A DNA stretch of 64,000 nt from Paraphysomonas bandaiensis (GCA_965644295.1 CBFFRP010000366.1:47156-111155); one strand, 5' to 3'. Shown: positions 22,127 through 34,400, counted from the first letter of the stretch. The notes: generated by a model from the letters alone, not told the origin. A program made the numbers and translations.

Positions 22127-23955
22127 ATGAGTGCGGATGAATAGTAAGTAACTCCTAACTGTACATACATACATACTAAACATCACATACACATTAACAG
22201 TAAGAACGAAGGAAATGAAAAATATAAAGCCAAAGATTATCCAGGGGCGATAGAATGGTACACGAAGGCTATTGCTCTTGATAATCAGAATGCTTCTTTG
22301 TTTACTAATCGTGCGGCGGCTCATCTTATGGTTCTTCACTATAAGGAGGTAACACACGTCACCCGATATAATACATCTCTTATACCAATACAGGCTGCGG
22401 ATGATTGTGATGCGGCACTTCTAATTGATAACACGAATTCGAAGGCGTATTTTAGGAAGGTGTCGGCTTTGAAGGGTATGGGTAGAGTGGATGATGCCAT
22501 ACAGTGTATTACGCAGGGTCTGGTTCATGACCCTAATAATGCCACAGCACTGCGTGAGAAAGAGTCCCTTCTTAATGTTAAAGTGAGGTTGGAAGATGTG
22601 GCTCGAATGGTCCGTGAACAAAAGAAGTTTCGCATGGCCCTCCCAAAGATAGATGAATTGGTGGGTTATAAATATCTTGTGTAAAAAAATTTTATTTGCT
22701 CTCAGCTCAGAGAATTAGGAAGCAGCTCGAGAAACTTAAACTTGATGAAAGTCGAGTGCCTAGTTGAGACTCGACGCTTGGAAGAGGCTCTCAATCTGAG
22801 TAACGCTATAATGCGCACATCTTTCAATGGGGACGTGGAACTGCTGTTCCTACGGGCACGGTGTTTGCAGCTAATGGGGGATATTGAAAACGCCTTCAAG
22901 CACCTTCAACAGGCCATGCGCAGTGACCCAGACAATTCGAAGGTACGAACTGAGTTCAAACGGGTGAAGGAGATGGAGGCAACTAAGGACCGAGGAAACA
23001 CGGCTTTCAGGGAAGGGCGGTATGAGGATGCTCTTGAGGCTTGGAAGGAGTGCATCAACATTGACCCGGAGAACAAATTGTTCATATCAAAGATACACAG
23101 CAATAGAGCAAACGCCCTTGCAAAACTGAAGCGGTGAGTAATATTACTTTAGGTAAACGGTGAATGGCTTGTGTAGGAGATAGTTAGAATATAGAAATAT
23201 GCGCTTGTCTAATCTGTTCATAGTCATGAGGAAGCGGTAGAAGAGTGCACCCTGGCTCTTCGTGCCAACAAAGACAATGCCAAGGCGCTAATGAGGCGAG
23301 CGGAGTGTAATTATGCGCTGGGTGGAGAAGAACGCCTGCAACAGGCTCTCAAGTGAGTTGATGATTGCGATATGAATCAAGAGTGTGACGGTTATTAGGG
23401 ACTATGAAACTTTGCAAGAGTCTTCGGACGACGGCCCCGATATGTCCTCAAAGATTAAACAGGTAACTACCAATACGTCTCATTGCATGATGTTCTCAAT
23501 CTATCTTTGTATAGACGAAGAATGCTATTCGTATGTCCAAGCGTAAAGACCTGTACAAGATTCTTGGGGTCACGCGCGACGCTTCCCTAGATGAAATCAA
23601 AAAAGCTTATAAGAAGGTGCGGGTCAAGGGCCATCACCTTTTATGTCATTAATATGTCTCTGCTCAGTCTGCACTCAAGTTCCACCCCGACAAGCAAGGC
23701 GGCAAGTCTGATGCGGAGAAGCAACAAGCGGATGCTAAGTTCAAGGCTGTTGGCGAGGCGTACGAGATCCTTTCTGACCCTGAGAAGAAGCAACGATACG
23801 ACAGTGGGGTAGATGTTGAAGACATTGATAATCCTCATGCCGGTCATGGAGGGTTCGGAGGACACGGACATGGGGGTGGTATTGACCCCAACATATTATT
23901 TCAGATGTTCATGCAACAGCAAGGGGGGGGCATGGGGGGAATGAGATTCGGGTAG
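22127..23955 (+). CDS. DNAJC7: TPR and J-domain co-chaperone, DNAJC7-like
   Basis: Co-chaperone that hands clients between Hsp70 and Hsp90; cytosolic or nuclear. Eight exons: 22127-22143, 22201-22348, 22394-22660, 22706-23133, 23224-23352, 23399-23462, 23515-23616, 23668-23955, total 480 residues. The first exon is only 17 nt (MSADE plus two bases) and is supported by frame continuity. Tandem TPR repeats cover most of the protein (GNEKYKAKDYPGAIEWYTKA; then DRGNTAFREGRYEDALEAW), followed by a J domain beginning KDLYKILGVTRDAS with the Hsp70-activating HPD in LKFHPDKQGG. The end is Gly/His-rich. Length and domain order match animal and plant DNAJC7/TPR2. Confidence 0.9.
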
Positions 23956-24146
23956 ATAGATATAACCGCGTACTCTGCGACTATAGATATCATAATAGTT
24001 CGACGTCGTTGCGTTTCCTCTCATAGTATATGTAATAATCAGTGTTTGCATTATTAAACTGTAGTAGTAGTGGGTAGTGGGGGAGTTTTGTGCAGTAACA
24101 ATGTACCATCGGTGGCCAACATGTGTACTGAATACTGAAGAATTCA
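23956..24146. other. Short intergenic flank
   Basis: 3' flank of the co-chaperone gene. Its end (about 24098-24146) resembles the sequence at 28868-28916, which is the unoccupied version of the foldback insertion site. Confidence 0.45.
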
Positions 24147-24624
24147 AAAAAAAATAGCGAAGGAGGATTGAGCTTCCGCTCTTGCTTATGGCTCCATTTT
24201 AATTAATCTCTTTTTGAATTTATCAATAAAATCTATATATTTTTCTTAAATAAATCCATAAATTATTATTATTAATTTGATATTTTGACATTGGAATTTT
24301 AAATAAAGTAAGAACTAAAATTACAACTAGAGATTAAAGAAATAATATAATATAATGTCATGCCAAAAATGCCATTTACTTTATCACCATCAATAGATGT
24401 GATTACACCTTATCTCATCTATTGCTCCTCCACCATCTGCATTTAACAAAGTATTATATGAAAGTCTGATTATTACATGAGTACGGTTGCGTACAGAAAC
24501 TAGTTTATGTCTATAGACTAGCTAATAACTAGATTTGCTATATACTACTAGTGGCGGGCAACCGTCTCGGGACTGCTTGTGCATCGCTGCGAGCACCATG
24601 GTGCAACCGTCCCTTGTAGTAATG

Positions 24625-25266
24625 TTAGTCGGGGGGTCTACCTTTGGGCAATGTGTCTGGCGGGCCTGTGCCATGGATTATGTGGGGGGTGGGTGAGGCG
24701 AGATGTATATGAGAGTGCAAGTCGGTGGTGGAGATGGTGCTGGTTGTTGAGGTGGGGTTTCGGCCACAAGTAAGGAGGAGTTGTTTCCGGAGTGGTTGCG
24801 CTTGCCTCTGTCGGGTCTGGGCTCTTGAAGAGAGTGTAGTTCGTGGGGTGGATGTCGCCTGGAGTAGCTGGAGTACTTTTGGTGTCGGGTGGGTATCCTG
24901 GGGCTGGCGTTGCTTTGCGTGTGTCGGGACCGGTGCCGCCGGTGCCGTGTCTACGTTGTGGTGTCTGTGTCCCCTATTGCGAAGCATGCGGAGCCCTCCA
25001 TCATATAGGGGGAGTAGGATAGAGGCGATGGATTTTTCTAGGGCGTGGAATTGATGTTCGAGCAGTGAGCTGGATATGTGGGGTCCGAATGCGTCGGCCA
25101 TTTGTGTGGCAGTAATGTGGCCGGTCCAGTAGCGCTCAACCTCGGGGGTGGTTGGTTTCCATGCGGCTTTGGCTAGTTTGGTTATGGCGGTGTGAAACCA
25201 GGGATGGGGGAGCGTGCGTGTGCGAAGTTTGTCAAGCTTAACAAAGTATTTGTTGGATAAGTCCAT
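24625..25266 (-). CDS. Hypothetical GC-rich Pro-rich protein inside the foldback element
   Basis: 213-residue open frame, much richer in GC than its AT-rich surroundings. The first ~100 residues look like a folded helical segment; the rest is Pro/Thr/Gln/Arg-rich. It ends GTGPPDTLPKGRPPD. Nearly the same ending recurs on the reverse strand at about 51112-51190 (GSGPPETLPKGRPPD) and at 51457-51480 (THPKGRPPDQKRR), in each case next to the same downstream repeat. I do not recognise a family. It could be coding DNA of an element family or a captured gene; upstream sequence (25270-25620) is also coding-like but frame-shifted. Confidence 0.4.
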   Translation of the reverse strand: MDLSNKYFVKLDKLRTRTLPHPWFHTAITKLAKAAWKPTTPEVERYWTGHITATQMADAFGPHISSSLLEHQFHALEKSIASILLPLYDGGLRMLRNRGHRHHNVDTAPAAPVPTHAKQRQPQDTHPTPKVLQLLQATSTPRTTLSSRAQTRQRQAQPLRKQLLLTCGRNPTSTTSTISTTDLHSHIHLASPTPHIIHGTGPPDTLPKGRPPD

Positions 25267-25504
25267 TCATTAGATGTTCTTGTAACATCATCTAATAAAG
25301 AACTATAAGTAGAACTAAACGCTTTTGTTTGTTCGCTAGCATCTGGAAATTAGCTCCACCCGATCCTGTTATTTCTAGCCTACAATTTCTAGCTGTTAAA
25401 TGAAATGTTGATCCTGTCCCTGATATGGTATGTAATCCATAACTTTTATTCAATAACAAATCACTTTTTATAGTTAAATCGTCATATCCACCACCAACAT
25501 AAGA

Positions 25505-25526
25505 TTAGGGTTAGGGTTAGGGTTAG
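25505..25526 (+). repeat. Interstitial telomere-like (TTAGGG)3
   Basis: Three and a half TTAGGG units inside the foldback element. On the reverse strand they encode a short Asn-Pro run within an Asn/Thr-rich coding-like stretch, so they need not be telomeric in origin. Confidence 0.85.
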
Positions 25527-25868
25527 TTGATTCAATAGTTGCAATGTTAGATGTATTGGTTGCTATAATTGATGTGTTTGTAGATATGTTTGATGTCTTG
25601 AGCAAAATGTTAAGATACACAAAGTGCATGACATTATATAGTATTATTTCTTTAATCTCTAGTTGTAATTTTAGTTCTTATAATTTTATTTAAATTTCCA
25701 ATGCCAAACTATCAAATTATTATTAATTTATGGATTTATTTAGGAAAGATATAGATTTTATAGATAAATTAAAAAAGATATAGAAAATAGAAATATGGAT
25801 TAATTAAAATGGAGCCATATATATGCAAGAGCGGAAGCTCTCTCCTCCTTCGCTATTTCTTTTATTCC

Positions 25869-26001
25869 GTATAGCCGCTCGTAACATTGTAGATAAAAGG
25901 AAGATTTATTTGTCTATTATTTGTTGTCTTGTAAGTGTGTATCTTATGGGGTAGTGCTACTAACAACTAACAACTACAGTTGGGGCGAAGAGACTGCAGT
26001 A
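25869..26001 (+). repeat. Direct repeat flanking the copia element, left copy
   Basis: Runs from GTATAGCCGCTCGTAACATT to GAAGAGACTGCAG and recurs at 28917-29041 with about 8 small differences. Left of it comes the foldback element; right of it the copia LTR. It indicates that the copia element and the foldback sit in a duplicated or repeated host segment. Confidence 0.75.
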
Positions 26002-26336
26002 ATGTTGAGTTTTGCTGTTTCGAGAAATTAAAAGCAGAAATTCTAAGGTATTGGAATTATGACAGTTAGTCGAGGAATACAGTAGTGGTTAACAGTATTA
26101 TGAGAATTAACAACATGATAGCTACTGTAGTAATGACTCTGAATATAATATATTGATCGTACGAGATAGTTACGATGTAAGATCGTACGAGAAATGATTG
26201 GTCGGGAGATAACATGAAATTGATGAATGAGAAGAGATATTGATTATAATTTATAATTCTCAGCATTGAGTATAAGTTTACCTTTTGCTGTTCAGTTAAT
26301 ACTTCTCATATTACCCTAGCCCTAACGATTGAGAGT

Positions 26337-27110
26337 TTGGCTTATGAGAAAGAATCGGAATCACCTTGGATTGGAGATCGACCGCATGGACCTGCTGACA
26401 ATGCGTCAACAGCTGTGAAAAACAAGTATAAGGAAGACCTCGAGAAATGGTTGGGGAGGAAAGACACCTGCATCAGCTCCATCTTCGAAGCTGTTCAACT
26501 TGTGGCGGAGGCTCTCGAAGTCGAGAGAAGGACATGCTTCCACTTGATGATCCTGATAAGGAGATGTTAGCAAGTGAATTGGTAAATAAATTGGTTATTA
26601 GATTTCGTGGGGAAACCCAGTACGAATTGGTGTAACTGAATAAACAGCTTGCGTCATTTAGAATTCTACAGGGTGAGCTGGTGTGTACAGCCATTGATCG
26701 ACTGAACGGGATAGTTCAAAAAATGACGGAACTCAGTGAGCCGCCAACTGACGTATCCAAAAAAACGAAGCTGCAGACTGCGCTGGAAACGAGGAAGGAT
26801 CTGGAGCAGCTGTACACAAACATCTACCTGAAAGGTGATATTTCATTTAATGAGATGATCACCATTTGTAGGCGCTTCGACCAGGCAAAGGGTCTACCAC
26901 AGGAGTCTTCAGCACCGGAAGTACATTGGAATTCTTCAAGAGGTACATTGATCAAGAGGTAACATGCTCATACTCTAAATGTGGAAAAAGAGGTCACACT
27001 CAGAAGAACTGCTGGATGAAGAAGAAGAACCAAAAGATTTCTCAAATGAGGCACAAAGGAAAGAACAAACATCGCAGAGAACAAGCAGAATACCAACGAA
27101 GTTGATGCAT
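26337..27110 (+). pseudogene. copia gag remnant
   Basis: Gag-like protein in broken frames. The first part (MAYEKESESPWIGDRP...) runs to about 26500, then shifts; a TAA interrupts at 26633-26635. The zinc knuckle region at about 26958-27010 reads CSYSKCGKRGHTQKNC, spaced C-x4-C-x4-H-x4-C instead of the usual C-x2-C. It cannot give a full-length protein. Confidence 0.7.
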
Positions 27111-27372
27111 GTTTTGTCTTACTTCGTTGGTATTCTGATTGTTCTCTGCGATGTTTGTTCTTTCCTTCTTTAGATCCTTCTTCTTAATCCAGCAATTCTT
27201 TTGAGTGTGTTCTTGCTTCCCACATTAGGGTACGAACACGTTATCTCTTGATCAGATGAATTCCAATAGATTTCCGGTGCTGAAGACTCCTGTGGTAGAC
27301 CCTTTGCCTGGTCATAGCATCTACAAGTGGTACTCATCTCATTAAACGAAGTATCATCTTTTAGATAGAGGA
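26830..27372. repeat. Inverted duplication of gag end within the copia element
   Basis: Sequence from about 27057-27102 returns as its reverse complement at 27121-27166 with one mismatch in 46, around an 18-nt spacer. Farther from the centre, the arms (26830-27056 and 27167-27372) still match but with substitutions and indels. Confidence 0.8.
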
Positions 27373-28060
27373 GGTTGCCACACGAGCGACTTGTTTGTAG
27401 GGATGAGGAACGACAGTGATACTGCTGTGTACAGAGTAGGGTAGAAACATACAGTATATAGAAAATAAAACCAGTAGTATTAACGAAAAACGGGGGTTTA
27501 AAAATGAGAATTTACTAAAAAAACGAAGAAAAGTTGGAGAGACTGGAAAAGATGGATGTGGACTTCTTGGATCCGTCAGATGTGTTGGGGTGGATTGTGG
27601 TTCATGTATGCATGAGCCCTCGGAAGACACCCGCATAAATGTCTACTATCGCCTGTGGATGGAGTGTGAGCACGATGATTCAGTAATGTGTCTACATTGT
27701 GTGAATGGGGTTTCAGTGCTATCGATGGGGGTACAAGTGATGAGGAGTCGTGTCCATTATGCTTATATGTGATGAGAGCATCTCCTCATGTGATGGAATG
27801 CTGTCGATGATGAACTTGAGGATGTTGCTGTCAAGAGTGACCTACAAGTCCGAACTGTTGCAGAGTTCAGCCATCATACAAGCTCGAACCATGTGGATGA
27901 GGGCTGAATCCTTAGAGCTACTTGAGAAGTGGTTCGGGAAAATGGTGTAATAGTAGAGTAGCCTCGAGGGCACTTGATACTGCCATGTTTGCGTGTTGTG
28001 AATGTGACTAACGATTATACGCAATGGTGGTACGAAAATCCTGCGACCCGTAACGATGGG
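27373..28060. other. Copia interior, unrecognised
   Basis: Region between the inverted duplication and the RNase H remnant. Short open frames only (for example 27590-27772 +); they probably derive from pol but are too broken to assign. Confidence 0.4.
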
Positions 28061-28109
28061 GCAGGTGGCTCGCTATCGACGCGTTGATTCACTTCAGTGG
28101 TAAGAGTTT

Positions 28110-28435
28110 TGACAAGTATAGTTATACCGATGCCGAATGGACTGGTGATGTTGTGTTACACGACCGGCTATATTGTCTTTGCTGCTGGTGAATCACTGAC
28201 CTGGCAATATATTTTACAAATTACTGTGTTTACGTCTGCAATGCAGTGTAAGTATCAGGATATGTCTGCTGGCATGCAGGAACTGGTGTGGCTTCGGGGG
28301 GTGTTGGCCGAACTGGGAGTTCGATTGTACGAACCCACTCCATTCTTCCTGGACAGCCAGAGCGCTCGTGACATAGCGGCGAAATTCTGTAGTGTGATTT
28401 ATCTCACGAGGATTGAAAATCGAGATCAAAGATGA
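28110..28435 (+). pseudogene. copia RNase H C-terminal remnant
   Basis: Carries the copia RNase H block in two frames: YTDAEWTGD, then TGYIVFAAGESLTWQ, MSAGMQELVWLRGVLAELG and FFLDSQSARDIAA. It is frame-shifted near 28150 and diverges after about 28390. This identifies the surrounding element as Ty1/copia. Confidence 0.8.
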
Positions 28436-28916
28436 ATTGACTATGGTGTAGCTAGCTGAAAAATCGGAGTCATACGTCCACCGGTTTGTCCTATGAGGTT
28501 TTGGTGGTTGCATATCCGTCAGCTATGTCTTGTGATATGAAGATTCAGTGTACAGCTTTGAATTGAGAGGGAGTGTTGAGTTTTGAGTTTTGCTGTTGGA
28601 ATACAGCAGTGGTTAACAGTATTATGAGAACTAACAACATAATAGCTACTGTAGTAATGACTCTGAATATAATATATTGATCGTACAAGATAGTGACGAT
28701 GTGACGATGTAAGATCGTACGAGAAATGATTGGTCGGGAGATAACATGAAATTGATGAATGGGAAGAGATATTGATTGTAATAATTATAACTTATAACAA
28801 GATTAATGAGCAAATACACGTCCAGTTAACTTAGTAAATCATCCAACTGTGTTATAATTTGACATAACAATGTATCACCCGAACGTCGTTGGCCAGCATG
28901 TGTACTGAAGAATTCA

Positions 28917-29041
28917 GTATAGCCGCTCGTAACATTGTAGATAGAAGGAAAATTTAATTTGCCTATTATTTGTCGTCTTGTAAGTGTGTATCCTATGGGG
29001 TAGTGCTACTAACAAACTACAGCTGGGTCGAAGAGACTGCA
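28917..29041 (+). repeat. Direct repeat flanking the copia element, right copy
   Basis: Counterpart of 25869-26001. Immediately upstream, 28868-28916 matches 24098-24146, so together they give the uninterrupted form of the site into which the foldback element inserted. Confidence 0.75.
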
Positions 29042-29098
29042 GCAAAGGTTTAATGGAATAATATTAAATACAATTAATTCAACCATTGAACACAATGT

Positions 29099-31089
29099 TT
29101 AATTTTTTTCTTTAGTCGATGATCTACTGTAGAGACAGTACTGCATGAATCTATTAGACTTCTCCGATAGTCTGGGTATGTAGAATGCTCTAGCAAGGGA
29201 GGACACAGAATTCTTGGGGTCAATAATATCCTCACAATGAAGTGGGGTAAACTGTGAAATAGGTCCCAAAATACTCTGCTGCAGCGGTGTCAATTGGTCC
29301 TCGGCAGTGCAGTGTGCCTCACCACTGGCTACACCAAGGCCAGCGCATGCAGGTGTCGTCATGACCACGTAATCACATGAGTTCAGCGGAATGTAGTGGC
29401 TACGCTCCTCCTCGTTACGATCATTGACAGGTAGAAGGGGAGTACGGGAGGCTCCTCTTGGGCCAGGAGGGAATGGTTGGGGCAGTAAACCATGGAAGTT
29501 GTCCTCTACATATCCTAGATGCGCCTGTTCCGGCAAAAAGAAGTGGGATGGAAACGTATACCAATCTCCGCCCATACAAACAGTGGTATTTGAGGAAGGC
29601 ACAACAGCATGTACCTGCGACCAGAGGTTCATGTACCCTGTCGGAAAATTAAATAAGACTGAAAATAACTTGATAATATAAGTAATACCGCCATAGTTCT
29701 TCCTAGAGGCAACTACCCTCGACACCCCGCAAGTTATGGCTAGGGCAAACACAAATAAAATAGCTATCCGTCGCAAAACGGATGTTGTCGCTCCATTAAG
29801 GAATCTTGACAATGTACTCTCAAACATATCGCAGACACACACCAGTGTATGAGCCGCCATGGTAGTAAGTACCGGATAAATCGGGTAAAGAAACCTCTCC
29901 TCTTTGTGAGGTCGGGAAAACATCACTGCCAACCATAGAACAGCAGGTGCACAAAGGACGATAAGCGCAGGAGGAGTGGACTTATATTGGGATGTATTGG
30001 ACGCTTGGGGTTGCAACAATAGTGTCAACGGGGAAATTACGATGAGTGGGAAAGATACTAACCCCACAGTCAGCAAAAGGTTCATGACATAGTAAGAGGC
30101 TGGCTCTACGCCGTACAGCTCGTCACCAGTGCCCCCAAAAGCATTGTAGAGCGCAATATTCAAGGGAGGAAAAGTCCTGTCGTACTTCATTAGAAAATCA
30201 GCATATAATGGTCACATATAATACTCACACTTTATCATACATATACGTATCAATTGCTAAAGATCCAATAGCAGAGACAAACACCACTAAGAGTCCTTGT
30301 AAACAGAGAGTTCCCACAGATACAGCTCGCTTTAGAAAGGATGGAGTTTTATTGTTGCCCGAAGGATGCATCCATCGATACCACAGCATATGCGCCCCTA
30401 ATGGAACATACAACAGTGCTACAAACGGCCAACCGGACCAGATAACTGCAAGCGATCCATAGAATACAGCCGGGATGAATTGCTGCTGAATCCAAGAAGA
30501 AACAGAGAGCATAAAGAGAGACATACACACAGCAGAGGGCAAATATGCAGTGGAAGCAAAGAATATGCCAGGTGCAGCCAGCATAAACAGGGCGCTGTAT
30601 AGAGCCAACCTGGGACCATATGCCTTCTTAAGTGCCCGTATATAAGAAGCGGATGCAAAAGCAAATATGATTCCAAGAACGGCTTTAATAATATAAAACA
30701 ACTCGATCTTATGTATTTTCATTGCATTGCACAGTATATTCAATGGCGATAGAGGAAGAATAAATGAAAATGAACGGATTGCATATTGTGGAGCATATTC
30801 CCATGTTTGCATTCCTTTATTGTGAGTTATGTAATGCAAAGGCTCCCAATAGCCGTATGTTTCATCCGTATCTGTATATATATATGAATATATGTAAGTA
30901 TATAGAGATGTACACGTATGCATGTATGCATGTATGTACACGTATGTATGTATAATGGAGGAGTGTGTCAGTTCATGTAATCGGATCGGATATATTTCAC
31001 GTACCGTCAATATGATTCACACGTGAGGCTACTGCTCCCAGTAGATAGAAGCAGTAAGTGATGGCCTCCACCCCCCCTATACTCTCCAT
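29099..31089 (-). CDS. ALG9: ALG9-like alpha-1,2-mannosyltransferase
   Basis: ER-membrane GT22 mannosyltransferase; adds alpha-1,2-mannose residues from dolichol-phosphate mannose to the lumenal lipid-linked oligosaccharide for N-glycosylation. Exons (reverse): 31089-31005, 30871-30231, 30184-29099, 603 residues. The hallmark acidic motif reads DTDETYGYWEPLHY (split across exons 1-2), followed by TWEYAPQYAIRS. Many hydrophobic helices follow, with FSRPHKEERFLYPIYP, the second conserved GT22 block (HKEERF). The start at 31089 is chosen because exon 1 (MESIGGVEAITYCF) joins in frame to the catalytic motif; a longer frame running into the intron has microsatellite-like sequence. Length matches ALG9 of other eukaryotes. 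Confidence 0.92.
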
Positions 31090-31418
31090 GTCTATGATGA
31101 TGGTTGGGAGATTGACTGATGTTTGGAGCACTTTGGTTCACTTCGAAGTGAGATATTGCCTTCCATTGCACTCATACTGCTGTTAAGTATGTATATATTC
31201 AAGTACATTTAGAGGAGTACATTTAGAGGAGTACACGACACTGTGTGGATACAGTCTCATACAGCAGTACAGTGCACAAGTACACTCCTTGAGCAGTACA
31301 AACCAGCCAGCAGTTCGCTCATGTTGTACTCATATCTTCTCCTCTCATAACCACAACAACTAGCATGCCTTCATATCCACTATATAACCAGATACCCCCT
31401 AGATAATCACCGATTACC
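31090..31418. promoter_or_regulatory. Divergent promoter region, ALG9 and receptor
   Basis: About 330 bp between two outward-facing starts. Contains a doubled TACATTTAGAGGAG (about 31203-31232) and CA/GT-rich sequence. No named factor site. Confidence 0.4.
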
Positions 31419-34400
31419 ATGAAAGTGACGGTGGGGGTGCTGCTGGTGGTGTCTGTAGCGATCGGATGTCTCATTAAACCCCCAAACATTAACATAATCA
31501 AGCCTCTGGCGAACACGTGCTATAACTCAACTATAGTGATAGGGGGACCCATATCATACTATTCCAATGATGCTTATTACACCACTGGTTCGGAAATAGC
31601 AAACGGATGGCGATTATTTGTTGAATGGGTTAATTATGAGGTGGGCGGTATATCTATTGGGGGAAACAGTTTCATGGTAGAGCTTGCTTATATAGAGGAT
31701 TACTCTACTGCTCAATACGTTGAGAACGGTACACGATATCTACTGGATGAGTATGGAGTGGAGTTTATGTTTGGCCCGTTTTCAACGTCATTAACTTCTG
31801 TCTGCAGTGAAGTAACAGAGGCGGCTAATATGACTCTTATATCTGCCGGCTCATCCGTATCGGCTGTGTTCGAAGGGACAAAGCATGTATTTGGTCTTCT
31901 ACCTGCTGCTACCAAGTATACACAAGGAGCATTTGAAACTTTTAGCCAACTTGGCGCCCGCTCTATTTCTGTCATAGCAGACATCGCTTTCCCACTCTGT
32001 AACAGCACAGTGTCCGCAGATTTTGCAGATGTGTATAATATGTCATTTCATGGGTTTTATGAGATTAACAGTTCGGATCCATCTTCACTTGCCACTTTAT
32101 CAGGAATACTTTCCGATCTAAAGGCCAATGAAGTGGAGGCGCTGTTTGGGTGCTCCTACACTTCCTTGTGTGCAGAGGTAAGTGATATTCCTGCGTTGAT
32201 CTGTCGCCTTATCGGATATGAAATATCCAGATCATAAAGGAATCTAAGGCCGTAGACTACAACCCGGATGGAATAATCTTTGCAGTGTGTGCAACGACAT
32301 CGGCATTATACGATGCTGTCGGGGAGGACTCGGCATATGTTTTAGGTCTCACCCCGTGGGCTCCAACCTCGAAAATCGTGGGCGAGTACACTGGGTGGAC
32401 AGCGCAGGAATTCAGTGACAGATACGAAACTACTTTTGGCACGGTACCGCTTTACCATGCAGCTGGGGCTTTTGCGGGGGGCGTCATACTGAAGGCTGCC
32501 CTGGAAGCTGCTCAGACAAGGGATAAGACTGTGGTTGAAGGAGTCATGCGAAATGGAAACTTCGCGACGATATATGGAAATATCAGTTTTATCGAAAATG
32601 GTCAGTCCGTGAATGACCTTCTTGTGACACAGGCACAGCCAGTGTCCCTTGCAACCCCTCTGGTGTACCCTGCTATGTTTGCGGATGAGCAAATTGTCTA
32701 TCCTGTCCCAACTTGGAACGAGCGGGAGTGTGTTGTCAACACAAACAATTGTAGTGGTCATGGGCAGTGCACCGATGAAGGTGTGTGTGAGTGTAGCTAT
32801 GGTTATTACGGATATGAAATCCCGGACTCATGTGACACGTACTGTATTGGTACCTTCAATCCCTCCACTGGGGTGTGCATACGAATGACAACCTACTATA
32901 TCGGTCACCTTACTGCCTATCAATTTGCTGAGGCGGAGGAGTACTTGTCCCACGTAAAACTAACTGTAGAGCTTGTGAATAATAAGACTGACGGCTGGTT
33001 TGATGAGGAGACGGCCAATGTAATTCTTGTGCTGAATGCAAGTGACTCGGGTTGCGCAACAGAAACTGCGTACTCCGCAACCACGGCGCTGAATTCTTGG
33101 GCGATGAGTGAAAATTCCGGAAAGACTCTGGATGGACTTGTCGGTGCTTACTGCTCAGCTGGAAGGTAGCGATGATTATTTACTATACTTTCAAGAAATA
33201 ATGGTATGTGTTCAGTAAAGCTGCCTCGGGCTTCGGAAATTCAATTTATCTTCCCCAAGTATCGTACTCCTCAACTGCAGAGGACTTGAGCAATAAAGAC
33301 AACTTCCATTACTTTGCCCGTACATGTGCTTCTGATTCTGCTCAAGGGCCTGCGCTTGCTTATACTCTTACTGAGCTTGGTATTGCACCATACGTGGCGA
33401 TAGTACATACCACAGAAGATTATGCTAGGTCGCTTGCCGACTCATTCTCGTCAAGGTGCGTACGGCAATCATACTATTGGAATTGAATATGCGATTAATT
33501 GTGTACACAGCTACTTGAATATTGGAAATAATGTGCTTCTGGAGTACGCATTTGACTCTTCTATTGCCACGACTGCAACCTATGAAAATATTGTGTCCGG
33601 TTTGGCCGCTTCCGGGGCCCCTGCTATCGTGTTGGTTGTGTACGAAGACCAAATGACCGCGATCTTACAGGCTGCATCTACCCACCCGGTGTTGTCGTCT
33701 ACTGAAGTAGTGTGGGTTGGTGTGGATGCTTGGACTGATGTGGAAGAAACCGCTGGTATTCCTATTGGGACTATCGGGTTGGCTCCGAACAAGCCCAATG
33801 AAAATATTACAAGTCAGTACTTGAGTTTATGGGCTAATTTGGACGAAGCAGATTACCCGGACACTGACGGGGATCGATCGAATGTTGCTGCTTATGCTTT
33901 ACAAGCTGTTGATGCTGTTTTTGCTTTGGCTCAAGCCTATGAGCTCACTTTAAATGATAACACGGGCTTGACCGGGGATGTACTAAAGCAGTATGTGTAC
34001 ACAGTACTCACAAGAGATGTAGAGTTCACAGGCGTAAGCGGCGATGTTGATTTCGCCACCTCAGGTGATTTGATATCTCCCGTGTATCGAATATGCAACT
34101 TCCAGAATGGTTCGTCGAACGAATGGGTCTCAGTTGGTAGAGCAACAGTTGATGATATTGATGTGGAATACTCACATGTGGTGTGGCCAGATGGAAGCAT
34201 TGGTGTCACAACATCTTATTCTGAGCAGCTTATTCCTTATTGCCCTGCAGGTGCAGAGCCTCTGCAGACTTCTTCTGGCGTGTTTTCCTGTACTCCTTGT
34301 CAGGTCGGTTTTTACAAGCCGCACGAAGGCAGGGATGAATGTATGTCATGTCCAACAGGCGCAGACTGTAATGACATAGGTGTCACTGTCCCTTGTATCT

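Larger units (their letters stand above)
24147..25867. mobile_element. 1.7-kb foldback element with ~210-bp inverted ends
   Basis: The left arm (about 24150-24362) and right arm (about 25625-25862) are reverse complements: both carry ATAGCGAAGGAGGA, CTTCCGCTCTTGC, ATGGCTCCATTTTAATTAAT and ACTAGAGATTAAAGAAATAA. The flanks read GAATTCA on the left and ATTCCGTATAGCC on the right. The related sequence at 28910-28925 reads GAATTCAGTATAGCC without insertion, so ATTC/A looks like a target duplication. The centre holds a GC-rich frame (24625-25266), another dispersed repeat head (about 24460-24610) and three TTAGGG units. No transposase is recognisable, so it is probably non-autonomous. Confidence 0.75.
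26003..28799 (+). mobile_element. Decayed Ty1/copia LTR retrotransposon
   Basis: The putative LTRs are 26003-26262 and 28574-28799. Both begin TGTTGAGTTTTG and share the stretch from GTGGTTAACAGTATTATGAG to GAAGAGATATTGATT with few changes; the left one has an extra ~30 bp. Inside are a broken gag with a zinc knuckle and, near the right LTR, the end of a copia RNase H. Protease, integrase and most of the reverse transcriptase are missing. An inverted duplication of the gag end occupies 26830-27372. LTR ends are approximate and no clean target duplication was found. Confidence 0.75.

Noticed and set aside
25505-25526. Chromosome end
   Set aside because: Only three TTAGGG units, surrounded by ordinary sequence, inside a transposon.
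28214-28513. Reverse-strand frame over the copia remnant
   Set aside because: Shadow of the RNase H reading on the forward strand.
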